From the NCBI RefSeq assembly GCF_027580225.2, contig NC_073353.2, forward strand, positions 35,570,001 to 35,634,000: a stretch of 64,000 nucleotides of DNA, given 5' to 3'. Each line of letters starts with the position of its first letter. Position 1 is the stretch's first letter. This document shows, one piece after another, positions 11,811 to 23,611 of the stretch. The position numbers were made by a program, and so were the translations under genes. The DNA comes from Misgurnus anguillicaudatus. Lineage: Eukaryota > Chordata > Actinopteri > Cypriniformes > Cobitidae. The notes beneath the pieces are model-generated. The model did no database searches, had not been told where the DNA came from, and saw only the letters and a list, made by a program, of their open reading frames with translations.

Positions 11811-14084
11811 CAGGGCCGGATTAACATAAGGGCTAGGTGGGGCTGAAGCCCCAGGGCCCGCGGGATTAGGGGGCCCGTGATTGGCTGGAGGAAATGAGAT
11901 TGTCAAATCATAGGTGGTTGATTTGTGTATAATAAAATAACAAGACGTTATTGGAAAATGTGACTTAAATGATATAATTCACCGCCCAATCAAATTAACT
12001 CTACAATTTGCGCCATGACGTTGGGAAACGTCTCTTTTCGTTATGCTTTCATGAACATTAAAGCGCTATAAAACTCTCGCTGGAGCAATAGTTACGCCCC
12101 TCTGTTGCAGACAGACCCATCTCCGCTGGAGTTCAAAAATGATGAAAAAAGTGATAGTGGTTCACAAAAAAAGGAAAAACAAGCTTCACCCCCCCTGCCT
12201 CGTCCCCGATCCGCGTGTTTTATAAACTATATAATAGACTGCTGTGTTTTTTTTCTTCACAAAACAATATACTTTAGATATTATTTGATAGACTAGGATG
12301 TTTAAAATCTCTAGTGTAATGGACAGGACACATTAAAGGATCAAAGGTCTATTTATCTCCACATATATCATAAATATAAATTAGCATTATAACTTTTGAA
12401 GAGAAAATATATGTGACAGGCATGGTTACGTTATAGGCTACATTTCCTACTATTTATATATTTGCATAGACGAGAGTATTTATATAACGGCAATGAAGCT
12501 CATATGGCAAGAAATATTCTCAAATAATTAAAATAACAGCATAATGACATGAATAAACAGACAAGGAAGCAAGATTGACATGCAAATTGTATTATTATTA
12601 CCGGAAAAACAGCATTATTACTGAAATAAACTCTAAATACGCCAAACACGCTGTTATAACTGCAACAAGTCTACATAAGCTCAGTAACAATTGAAAAAAA
12701 TCATTATTATTTCCCAAAACGTTGTATGACAAACATTATATTTAAAGCAAATGTATTCTTACAATCATTCAAGATCAACACATTATTCCATATTACTGAG
12801 CGCGTTCGTCTCGCCTCGCTCTGTAATAATAGCGCTGATTGACAGGTGCGCTTCTCCGTCTATCAAACAGATCATTTTGTATAGTTCTCTGTAGAAAAAT
12901 TAACCATAATTTTAACGGTTGACAAAGCGGTTTTTGTCAGATTGATTATGATTTGTATTACCTTAGTTTAACTAAAATGTCCATGGTTATGGATATTGTT
13001 ATAAGACAATATAAATTTGGTTACTGTTGTTTTACAAATAAAAACTAAAAGACTATGTTAGTATAATTAAACAATGGTAAAATTAATAGCATACTTTATG
13101 TATATGCAATGTATATAAACACGGTAGAATATTTAACAAGATACATATAATTTTTTTAACTCGTGGTAAGTGTTTTGCCTTCATTGCTTCATACTGGGAT
13201 TAAACAAATAAGATTACAGAAAAACTACTGAAAAACTTTATTTACATCCATTTAGAGCCAAATTACTGCATTTTTGTGTAAATCCGTGTTCATTCTGAAC
13301 ACAAAACATGCGCTATCACTTTAAATCAGCGCGTGCAGCTTGCGTGCCATACAGCAAAAATAGACTCGCTGCCGAAACGATCGCAGCACTGCTGCACCGC
13401 ACCGCATCTGCAACGGATAGGACGGACCGCATACGTATGTGAAAGCTCTAACCTGTTAACATGGCTACGTAAAAAATTACGCACCGCAAACGCACTGCAT
13501 ACGGAGTATGTGTGAAACAGGCGTAAAGCTCTGCAATGCTTGAGAGGTAGTGTAGCCAAAATCACCTTGTATATCAGCTCTTCAATAAACTCTTCTAAAA
13601 TAACAATCATAGCATTTATGTAATTGTAAATGCAGTGTAAATGTAGGCTATTAATAACCCTCATGCTATCAACATGAGGGTGATGTTTTTGAACTAAACC
13701 TAAATAATTCATGGTTAAGTACTTATTGAGGAAGTATGACTGAAGTAGGAGTAATGTTTTTGCTGATTTTTGGCAACCTTTATGTTTTTGAGTTCATATC
13801 TGGAGTAAATGCACTACATAGAGTACAAATGTTTTATCAATAAAATGTTCCCAAAATCTGTGCAGTTGAGGGTTACTGTGTTAAATAGCCTGAACTCTTT
13901 AGTGTGCAAAAATAATAATAATAAAAAATAATGATAAAGAAAAACATTAATTAAATACATTGATTAATAACAATAAAAAATATGTAGGCTATTGCGGTAG
14001 AAGACTGGCTTGGCAATCAGATGAAGGGGGGCCTTTGGTGTTTGCTATAGCCCCAGGGCCCAAAGTCCTCTTAATCCGGGCCTG
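11811..14084. mobile_element. 2.3-kb hAT element with perfect target duplication
   Basis: Termini CAGGGCCGGATTAACATAAG and CTTAATCCGGGCCTG with subterminal GCCCCAGGGCCC on both sides. Flanked by a perfect GCCATGAG at 11803-11810 and 14085-14092. Its length would allow part of a transposase, but no frame with hAT motifs was recognised. The frame at 12105-12296 and the 128-codon minus frame at 13326-13712 look like chance or nested-repeat sequence. 13330-13530 resembles another inserted short repeat. Confidence 0.9.
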
Positions 14085-14139
14085 GCCATGAGATCATGTT
14101 GGTTTAGAAACAATTCTCTTAAATGACTTTACACGGACT

Positions 14140-14415
14140 TTAAAGCAACACTATGTAGTTTTTAGAGTATCACTCTAAAATTATTTCAGTGATAGAACAA
14201 CTTTTAACTGGACAAATTGTACTGTTGCTGCAACCTGAGCAGCCTCCTAGCTGCTACAAGCACACTCTGAAAGTGGCGGTGGAGGGTAGAAAACACAGCC
14301 CCGCGACTCCCCCTGCCTGCAGAAGAGTGTCTGATACCAGGCACCGTTGCGCTTTTCAACCACATGGGGGAGCTGTAAGTCATTTTTACATGGAAACTAC
14401 ATAGTGTTGCTTTAA
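14140..14415. mobile_element. TTAA element, 276 bp
   Basis: Termini TTTAAAGCAACACTATGTAG and CTACATAGTGTTGCTTTAA form a near-perfect inverted repeat with TTAA on both edges. Related termini (AAAGCAACACYA) occur at 60649-60974. Non-coding. Confidence 0.88.
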
Positions 14416-14564
14416 TGAAAACGTCACTTAAACTGTTGCTCCTCCTGACAACCACATACAACATGCTAAAATCATGGTGCCAAGTCCTTCATGGGCAAGT
14501 ACAGCTTATATCTAGACTCTATGGGATGGTTTCCGGGACAGGGCTTATCCTAGTCCAAGACTAA

Positions 14565-15298
14565 GAGGCTGTTTACACTTGGCATTAACATGTGTTTTCG
14601 TCGATCGGATCACAAGTGGACGACGTTAATGCCGGGTGTAAACGGTGTTCAAAACGTTTTGAGCTCGTCCACTTTCGACCACTTTCAACCACATCCAGAG
14701 GTGGTCGAAACCACTTTCGATCGGATCGCTTTGGAGTTGCGGAACACACATGTGGTTGAATGCGTTTGAACAGCCACACGCGACCGCCTTCTCTCCGCCC
14801 ATTTATCTAATCTGAGGTATTAAACACAAGTTTTACGTCTTTTTTGACGTCTGGCGTGAACATTCGGTGAACAGCGCTATTTTTAGCCTTTCATTGATAA
14901 AACTAAGCGGCTGATCTCCGTAGTTTCGTTTTGAAAGCGTGTGAAAGTTGCGCAATCCTATTTCATCAATTGCGCTGAAAATTCAAAGAAAGCTCTTACA
15001 TACTCATGTACAAAACACTGTGCAGCATGTTTACTTGCTAAACAAGCAATGCACTCCGACATAATATTAGTTTTGCGTCCATATAAACTTATAATTACTC
15101 CTGCTCGGGTTTGAATGACAGCAGAGAGACTCGCCCACCCTCTCAAGCACCACCCCCTAATAGAATACATCACAGAAGCGGTCGAAAGGGGACAAATGAG
15201 ACGGATTTAAATACCAGGTGTACACGTAATGTGTCTCTCTCGTCCACATGTGATCCGTTTGACGAAAACACATCTTAATACCAAGTGTAAACAGCCCC
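14565..15298. mobile_element. Harbinger-like element with TAA target duplication
   Basis: Termini GAGGCTGTTTACACTTGG and CCAAGTGTAAACAGCCCC, flanked by TAA at 14562-14564 and 15299-15301. A TWA target with this terminus fits PIF/Harbinger elements. Subterminal GATCGGATCACAAGTGGACG is also mirrored. A relative forms the outermost layer of the nest at 46233-49084. Confidence 0.75.
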
Positions 15299-15301
15299 TA
15301 A

Positions 15302-15578
15302 AATGCATGTTTGAGCTGCTTTAATAAAAAAAACACGAAATCGCAAAATTAGACTTATGAGGTGTCATATGAAACATTTTGTGAAGGACGTAGGAGACTA
15401 CAGGTGATGAATCCTTTTCTTTACTAGTTAAATGCTTATAAGTAAAATCAATACACAGACACAAGAAAAATGGTTAAATTTGAAGTCTTTTATTTGGCTA
15501 GCGTAATGTGATTTTTCTTACCATGTTTTTTGTGTGTTTGATGGTGGCCGAGTTTCTGAGGTTCTGAGTTTCTAATAA
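15302..15578. other. Intergenic DNA with no feature
   Basis: No repeat termini, exon or RNA gene seen between the Harbinger-like element and the LTR candidate. Confidence 0.5.
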
Positions 15579-15587
15579 TTTTGATAA

Positions 15588-16048
15588 TGTGTGATGTGGG
15601 AAATTAAAAGTCATGTTAAGTTATGTTTATTGTGTATTTTGTTTGTGAATTGTGTAGTTCTTTGTCATTAGTTTGTGTAATGGCCATTATGTTAGTTTTG
15701 TGTCTCCTATGTGTTATAAATTGGTGCTGGTCGCCAAGGTATAAGAGGGTTGTGTTTGCATGTTGGAAGTTAGTTGTTGGTTGTGGGTCTGGAGTGAACA
15801 TGTTTAAACTGTAGATTTTGGACCTCTGGTATTTTATTGTTGAGAGGCATATGCAGAGACAACCATTATTAGCTCCATTTTTGTATTACTTCATTTTGTG
15901 TGTTTTTCTATCTTTGGTTTATTCTTGGATTTTTTTGTTACTTTGTATATGGTTGCCTTGTATTTGAGACAATAAATTCCCAAAATGTTTTTGCACGAAG
16001 CTACTGCCACTGTGTATTTTTCAACCCTCTGGCCATGACTCTCACACA
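15588..16048 (+). mobile_element. Candidate solo LTR, 461 bp
   Basis: Begins TGTGTGATGTGGG and ends CTCTCACACA, directly flanked on both sides by TTTTGATAA (15579-15587 and 16049-16057). Inside are a TATA-like GGTATAAGAGG near 15739 and a polyadenylation signal AATAAA at 15971-15976, in the order expected for an LTR read on the plus strand. A 9-bp flank is longer than the usual 4-6 bp of LTR elements, so a DNA element with short TGTGTGA ends remains possible. Confidence 0.55.
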
Positions 16049-16099
16049 TTTTGATAAATAAAGTAAATGCTATCAAAATAGGAAACATACAGTTACAAA

Positions 16100-16829
16100 C
16101 ATCTCTTCACATACTATTTTGCAAATGATTTCAAATGACATCATACAAACCAATTTTGTTGTTTTTTCCACATTTAAGGGGGAAATTTTCATTACCGCAA
16201 CGTGTCCATGACTGAATTTGGGTTCTTTGACATGGGAATATTTATAATTAAAAAATCTAAAAAATAAAAAGCTTCAGTGCATGTTATACTATAGACACTT
16301 ACAGTAAAGAAACATGTGGTATTTGGTGATCATTGGTAAATGTAGAGACAATAATAAGGAATATAAATGTGTCCAAGAAAAATTTTCTCATCCTCCGCAA
16401 CAATATTCAATCATTGTTTAAGCCCTCAAGGAACTAATTTTTTTTTTTTTTTTTAATTGTTGGAAGGGATATACTTGACTGTGACACTCAAAATGGCTAC
16501 CAGGTAAGCAGTTCTTATTTTTTCTATCTAGATAAAAGTTACAATTTTGTTTGTTATAGTACCTAGACAACTTTTTAGTTCTCATTACCGAAACATGAGT
16601 TTGTAAATGCATATATTTAATGTAATATCATATTGCGGTAATGATAATTTTTTATAATGACAATCTAAAAAATCTATAGGAAATATTTTTTTAAATCCTC
16701 TAAAAATAATGGTTCTAGTAAATTCAGACCTTAATCTTATATGTGCAAAAAAAAAAATGGCTTTAAATGGCTTTTTAAAAAACTCTGATGCTGGACACCT
16801 TGTAAGTCTGGATTTCGTGAGAATCACCC
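16100..16829. mobile_element. Element sharing the ATTACCGCAAC motif, copy 1
   Basis: Right terminus TTTCGTGAGAATCACCC matches that of the copy at 18773-19687. The left edge is approximate because the matching GGGTGATTCTCACGAAA start is not seen. Shared internal words include CATTACCGCAACGTGTCC, TCATCCTCCGCAACA and AAATGGCTACCAGGTAAG. Non-coding as far as can be seen. Confidence 0.65.
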
Positions 16830-18040
16830 GACTCATTTTAACATATATCGGTGACATTGTTTGGTCTCAAGATGCACACCTGTAGTGTTTTTTGTAAAAA
16901 CTTCTTAAATGACCTAATGTAAATAAGGCCTAGTCCTGGATTAACCTAAATCCTGTCCGGGAAAATGCCCCTATATGTTTACATGAGGTCTGCAGTGGTC
17001 TTTTTAAGTATATATAAAAGACTCATAAATCAGCAAGACTGTGTTTTAATTTAAACTGAAATGTCAATATGTATAAAGGTTGTGTTTAGGGGTTGGTGAC
17101 AGAACATATCACTAGCCTGGTATGAAAACAACAGACATCTATTATATGTCCTCGCTAACCCAGTAAAAAACAAACCTGTGTGTACAGGTCTAACCCAGGT
17201 GTACATCTGTCTCGCTGCTGTCGTACGTGTTAATGGCCTTCATTAATGCCAAACAGCGGAGCTAGGAAACAGGATAGTCTAAACAGGACTGTAAACACAA
17301 AGATACAATACAGACCAAAAAAGGCTGTAAAATATAAAAGACCCTAAAGGAACCTTGATTGATGAATGCCAGGTTCCTTTTGTTAATAGAACTGGACTGG
17401 AATATAATTGTCTTATATACTAAACCTTGTCAAACGTCTGATTAATAGCATCCGCTTGCAAATTGAAGCTAAACTACTTTCCTGCCAAAGATATCTTTCA
17501 GAGAAGTCATAGGTTTTGAATAAAACATGCCACATTAGGGATGTAATACCTCACTTCTGCCAGTGCAAAAATAGAGCTCTAATTGGAAATCTCATATATA
17601 TTGTCATTACAATCATTGGTCTCATTGATCAGCGACAGTGCTGCCCACACATCACCAGTGGCACCCGGTGCCAGCTCGTCAAGTCAAAATATGTGTTCGG
17701 TGTGTCATGGGAATGTGCATCGCGTGAAATATGTGCATGCTGCATACAAGTCGAAAGGGTTCATGATAAAAGAGACGCTCACGTCTCACAATATCCTACA
17801 CACATAGGCTATCCCAAGATTCATTGCGTGTGCATAACGGCTGGATATTTTAAAATAAATATTTATAGCCTTTGTTAAAAGTGTGCTTTTTACAGAAAAA
17901 AAATTCTCGTCACTATTTTAGTATTACAAATTATGTTTCGTATTAAAATTATTTCTGCAACACTCATTGCGTTTAACCTTTGTATATATCTATGGTTGGT
18001 TTATTTAAAATATTGCAAAATATTTTAATCCACATCAAAG
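16830..18040. other. Intergenic DNA with no gene recognised
   Basis: The longest open frame here, 120 codons on the plus strand at 17516-17878, has no signal peptide pattern, family motif or splice context. It looks like chance. No repeat termini were recognised. Confidence 0.5.
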
Positions 18041-18199
18041 GTTGTGTCCGAAATAGCCCCCTATTAGTTCCCTAATATAGTCGACTTGAATGAGTGAATG
18101 AAAACGAAAGAATTTGGACACCAAGAATTTGGAAGTGCTGTGGGCCACATCTGGTGTCGAGGTGCAGGAGTTTATTGGGCACGTGCCTCACAGTTGTAC

Positions 18200-18605
18200 T
18201 ACTAGGGCTGCACGATTATGACGAAAATCATAATTGTCGGTTTTTCCCCTTGATATTATAATTGCGATTATTATTGACGGGTATTTTTTTTTTTTTAAAT
18301 GTTTTATAACTTTCCGTGAAGCAGCTGCATGGTAAATTCTAAACATCCAAAACTAAATAATATAATGTAAATAACAAATTGTTATGTTGTTAGTAAAAAA
18401 TCCAAAACAAATGGCCAAAGGACACGTCAACTTATACATTTTTAAATCTTTGATTTACCACTGTATTTGATGCCAAAAACATACTGCCGAAATGCACAGA
18501 AATGAGCACAAATAGACAGCTGTAGTTGAGACTTTTGGCGATTATGTCATTGTCTCATCTGCATTTGCAATCATGACTGGTTTTTCGACTAATTGTCCAT
18601 CACTA
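18200..18605. mobile_element. hAT element nested in 18041-20337
   Basis: Starts TACTAGGGCTGCACGATTATG with mirrored CATAATTG words and ends CCATCACTA. Flanked by a perfect AGTTGTAC at 18192-18199 and 18606-18613. Non-coding. As at 11466, the left end carries TAC before TAGGGCTG. Confidence 0.75.
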
Positions 18606-18693
18606 AGTTGTACACTCATTATTTTAGTGAATTAAGGGATTGAATAAGTGTACTCGATAATGTCCACGGTAATTTCGGACACCACTACAAAAT

Positions 18694-20268
18694 CAGCCTG
18701 GCTAACACCAGACCAGACCGTTTATTGGGCGCTACGAATGTCTATCAAAGCGTCTGTACTTAGCTCATAGCCGGGTGATTCTCACGAAACCATTGAAACA
18801 CCACGGCACTAATGATTTTAGCTTTAAAATGTGTAATATAGTAACATTAAAAAGCATCAGAATTAACACAATACTGTGTTCTACCTTGCACAATGTGTGA
18901 TTTCAACATAAGAATTTATAATTGGAAATTTTATCTCATTTTCTGCTGAAATTCTCATTACCGCAATGTGTCCGGCTGTGTTTGATCATGCGTTATGTTG
19001 TAATTTAATCAAATTAACACAAAAATATTAAGAAAAAAAAAATTGATGTTTTGCTAGACTACTTTAGATGACAGAAAAATATTTACTGAATATTCATGTA
19101 TAATAATAATGAAGAAAAATTTGGAAAATGATGTGTCCATGCTTGATGTTCTCATCCTCCGCAACACTTTTTGAGAACAGTTTAAGCACACATACAGAAT
19201 TTTAATAAAGTTTGATTTTGAGTGACCAAGCACATGGACCAGTTACTTTAAGATGGCTACCAGGTAAGATAATTTTTTTACAGTTAATTTGAAATATTGT
19301 CTTGTCAGAATGCTTACACGACATTTTGATTATCATTACCGCAACAGATGCTTATTAAATGTTAATTTAATTAATAGAAGCATAATACTTTGATTTTAAA
19401 TGCATGTGCAGAATCTCCAAATTATGTTCTTTCAGGTTTGTCATATCATTTTGAAAATATGTCAGTGTTGATGTTTTCTGACTGTTGCGGTAATGAGATT
19501 TTTTAGGACAAATTTTTTAAATTATGTTACAAAAAGTGTTAAATGATAAGTAAAAGTTTTTAAATTAATGTTTCCATTTACTCCAGACTTTGTTTTTCAA
19601 TGTCTGGTGGGAAAAAAAGTAAATGTAAGCAATTTTTACATTTTCATGCTTGACATTTTTAAAACCAAGTTTTCGTGAGAATCACCCAGCCAATCGTTTC
19701 AATTATACCAGAACATCAATTCAATCGTAAACGACTTTTATCGGTGCACACAGCTGAAATCTATACAACTAAACTGGTAGCAGTATATTGTATTGAAAAG
19801 CAACACATTTTAATGGCACTTTGACAACCACAGTACAGGCATAATGACAATGATATTAATAAATACCACTTACCATTAATAAGTTAATTGTACTTCATCG
19901 ACAACGATGCCTAGCATGTTGGTCCTATAAAACTCCGTGGTTATCATTTCTTGCCATATCCAAACATCCTTCTTGGATGTGAAATTGTTTAACGCCAAAA
20001 GTTGCTCTTTTTTTAAATAAACTTGCCTTCAAAACTACTTAGAACACCATCTAAGGCTGCATTGAAAAGTAACTTTGTGTCTGTTGCCGTGTTATAACAA
20101 ATAACCAAACTGCTTCGGTGTGTCTCATAGACGTCGTCATCGTCTTGCTGCCCCTCCCCGTTCTGTGATTGGTTCCCTATTTCAGGGGCAAAATAGGGCC
20201 ATAGTTTCCATGCTAAACTTGCAGCGTGAATACATTTGCGCGCAACGCAGCATGGGGAAACCCAGGCT
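18694..20268. mobile_element. Element with 10-bp flanking repeat, nested
   Basis: Starts CAGCCTGGCTAACACC and ends GGAAACCCAGGCT. ACTACAAAAT occurs at 18684-18693 and again at 20269-20278, a 10-bp flank (8-9 bp may be the true duplication). It contains the 18773-19687 element. The interior outside that insertion is about 660 bp with no coding frame recognised. Confidence 0.65.
18773..19687. mobile_element. Element with the ATTACCGCAAC motif, complete copy
   Basis: Termini GGGTGATTCTCACGAAA and TTTTCGTGAGAATCACCC are inverted copies; AGCC flanks both ends and may be the target duplication. Internal words CATTACCGCAATGTGTCC (18959), CATTACCGCAACA (19335) and, inverted, TGTTGCGGTAATGAG (19485) recur, as in the copy at 16100-16829. 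Confidence 0.8.
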
Positions 20269-20337
20269 ACTACAAAATGCCTGTCCTCTCAAATAGTGCA
20301 CTATTTAAGGGTATAGGGAGCTATTTCGAACACAGCC

Positions 20338-21396
20338 AAAGTCATATTTTATAAAACGAAATAAATGATGTTCTGTTTCCACAGAAACATCTCTTCTGTG
20401 TCCCGCTGATGGATGCAGTGGACGGGAAACTATGGATCCTCCATAAGCTACACCATCTCATTTACATAATGCATTTGACAGACGCTTTTATCCAAAATGA
20501 CTTACAAGTGCATAATTACAAGGTATACAAGGTATTTTTATCAGATTGGCCCTGTCCCAAATGGCACACTCCGGACTTGTGGTCCTCCTCAGAGTCCACA
20601 CTTTGATGACATCATCTAGTGCAGATTATAGGGACCCTTGATGCGAGTCCACATGGGTGCACCGGAGTCATATTTTGGGACAGACTTGAGCGCCACGCCG
20701 GAAATAGGAAGAGAAGTTGCCCGTCAGTGTGAACACCTCCCTTCCGTCGTCTGATTGGTCTGATTGCTCTTTCGCAAGGACTTCTGGGTGGGTAAAGTGC
20801 CGCATCAAGGGGGCAAAGGAGGCAAGTGTTTTAAAAGACAAAATACATGTGCCACCTGGACTGAGTGTTGCAGAATTACATAAAAATTAAGCATTGCATA
20901 ACCATTACATAACTATTTTTAATGGCTGGCAGTAAATTGTCATGACAAAATGCTTGAATCATGCACACACATCTGCGATTAGACTACACCTCAAAAGACA
21001 ATGCTTTTCTTGCCTTAACTGAGATACATAAAATAACAATTGGCAGTTATTAATTCACAGAGCTTTCCATTATACCTCAGTGGTTCATTGAAGTAGTAAA
21101 TCCAGATTTACAATGAGCCAAATTGTATTCTTTTGGAAGAATGCATCACCCTCATAGATAGCCAGATTTTGCTTTACTGATTAGTCTTCAGCTTTAGCTT
21201 TATATTGCTGTCTTTATATTTTGTTTTCAGTCCTCGACTTAAATCTATTCACATTTTTTAAAAACTGCATTATTTAATCTTTTAGCGTTTGACCAAAGGC
21301 TGCTGAGAAAGAGGGAGGAAAGTGTAGAAAGGCAAGCTTAATGAAATATATATGAAGGATCTGCTTAAGGTGAATAGATGTTCCTCTTCTGATTTA
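20338..21396. other. Intergenic DNA with repeat fragments
   Basis: 20460-20545 is the 3' tail of a SINE-like repeat in minus sense (ATGCATTTGACAGACGCTTT, then TATCCAAAATGACTTACA). 20550-20850 starts GGCCCTGTCCCAAATGGCAC and has the inverted word TTTTGGGACAGAC at 20670, a likely degenerate MITE. Nothing is recognised from 20850 to 21396. Confidence 0.5.
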
Positions 21397-22292
21397 TTAA
21401 AGGATTAGTCCATTTTCTTAAAAGAAAAATCCAGATAATTTACTCACCACCATGTCATCCAAAATGTTGATGTCTTTCTTTGTTCAGTCGAGAAGAAATT
21501 ATGTTTTTTAAGGAAAACATTGCAGGATTTTACTAATTTTAATGGACTTTAATAGAGCCCAACATTTAATACTTAACTCAACACTTAACAGTTTAAGAGT
21601 TTCAAAGGACTATAAACAATCCCAAACGAGGCATAAGGGTCTTATCTAGCGAAACGATTGTCATTTTTGACAAGAAAAATAACAAATATACACTTTTAAA
21701 GCACAACTTCTCGTCTAGATCTGGTCGTGATGCGCCAGCTGGCCCCACGCAATACGTCATGACGTCAAGAGGTCACAGAGGACGAACGCGAAACTCCACC
21801 CCAGTGTTTACAGGCGTCTTGAAAGAGGACCCTCCTACATTGTTGTATGTCAACTGATACTAATTAATGTCTTTGTGGCAGTTTATTGCTTAAAATGGTC
21901 CGCAAATGTGCGTTTTATATATGTAACACGTGACCTCCCTACGTCACTACGCATTTACGTTAGGTCGCGCTGGACCGGACCTAGACGAAAAGTTGTGGTT
22001 TAAAAGTACTTATTTTTTTAATTTTTCTTGTCAAAAATGACAGTCGTTTCGCTAGATTGGACCCTTGTGCCTCGTTTGGGATCGTTTATAGTCATTTGAA
22101 ACTCTGTTAAGTGTTAAGTATTAAATGTTGGGCTCTATTGAAGTCCATTAAAATTAGAAAAATCCTGCAATGTTTTCCTCAAAAAACATAATTTCTTCTC
22201 GACTGAACAAAGAAAGACATCAACATTTTGGATGACATAGTGGTGATTAATTTTCTGGATTTTTCTTTTAAGAAAATGGACTAATCCTTTAA
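21397..22292. mobile_element. TTAA foldback family B, copy 1 (complete)
   Basis: Bounded by TTAA at 21397-21400 and 22289-22292, with termini AAAGGATTAGTCCATTTTCT and its complement. Almost the whole 896 bp folds back: the left arm words (AATGTTGATGTCTTTCTTTG, TGACGTCAAGAGGTCAC) reappear complemented in the right arm. Only a few hundred bases near 21800-21930 are unpaired. That part contains ATG at 21895 reading MVRKCAFYICNT then stop, which resembles the start of a THAP finger. Other copies are at 27577 and 30171. Confidence 0.88.
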
Positions 22293-22988
22293 GTTTAAAT
22301 GTCAGATGCTAAATCTATTCGTGAATAACAATCACACTTTTATCTTAGACCAATGATAGACTAGTGTGTATACACATTTAAGTGAAGGGTGGCCCAAAGC
22401 CTGGAACTGACATATATACTATAGGGAAGATTATGTCAGTCATTAAATGACTTGAGGGTTTTAAGCTTGACTACGACATGGATGTAAACACCTACACTCT
22501 TATCTTTTAATACACACATAAAATGTTGTCACGAGAAACAGAAAATCAGAAAACAATCAAGTCGATGTATTTTTATATTTAAGTTTGGGTTTGCAAAATC
22601 ACCTTATTTTGGAGGGCATAGTTTTGGAAGGCATGTGCTGGGTTAATGCTGTTATGTCTAACAAACACAATATTGCAGTTTAGTGCCATGAATGGTGCAA
22701 AAATTACACATTTAATTTATAAGATTACATTTTATGGTTTAAATTAAACTGGCTTTCCACATTAACTTTAACTCATGCTTTTAAAGTGATGCATGGTGCT
22801 TTACAAAGCTGCTTTCAATCTTCCCCCAGGAATTTCATGGTTAAAGGGAGCCCTCTGGTGACAATAAACCAACTTGGTAATAATTTTGTTTTTTGTAAAC
22901 CTCTATTGCAACACCTGTATTACAGTGTATCATATTTTCCTGTATTGGAAAATATGATACACTGTAAACCCAAATGTTGTCTTAATAC
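22293..22988. other. Intergenic DNA with one perfect hairpin
   Basis: No exon or transposon terminus recognised. 22920-22967 is a perfect inverted repeat of 21 bp with a 6-base loop (listed separately). Confidence 0.5.
22920..22967. repeat. Perfect short hairpin
   Basis: TACAGTGTATCATATTTTCC is followed after the loop TGTATT by its exact complement, extended by one more pair. The 21-bp stem is fully paired. It is shorter than a typical pre-miRNA stem and could be the tip of a MITE. Confidence 0.7.
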
Positions 22989-23408
<420 letters not shown>

Positions 23409-23611
23409 ATTTATACAAAAACAATCAAGTAATCACTTAAATGTTGTGTTTTGGATCTGTACTTTAGAAATCTTAGTAACTTCAAGATAATCAAGGTTAT
23501 ATTTGTACTGAATGTTCTTTACATTATGTAGGATGATTATATGTAGAAAACAGGAAATTAAATAAAATGGCTTTAGTTGGATTTTCACAACATGTGTCAC
23601 AATTAAAAACC

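Larger units (their letters stand above)
18041..20337. mobile_element. Outer MITE of a nested cluster
   Basis: Left GTTGTGTCCGAAATAGCCCC and right AGCTATTTCGAACACAGCC are inverted copies, continuing with CCCTA and GTGCACTATTT words found in abundant cyprinid MITEs. Its interior has been expanded by a hAT insertion (18200-18605) and by an element at 18694-20268 that itself contains 18773-19687. AAAG on both sides may be part of the target duplication. Confidence 0.7.

Noticed and set aside
13326..13712. 128-codon minus-strand open frame
   Set aside because: Lies wholly in the 11811-14084 hAT element and crosses a further repeat; no transposase motif.
17516..17878. 120-codon plus-strand open frame
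   Set aside because: No recognisable domain, low-complexity residues and no exon context.
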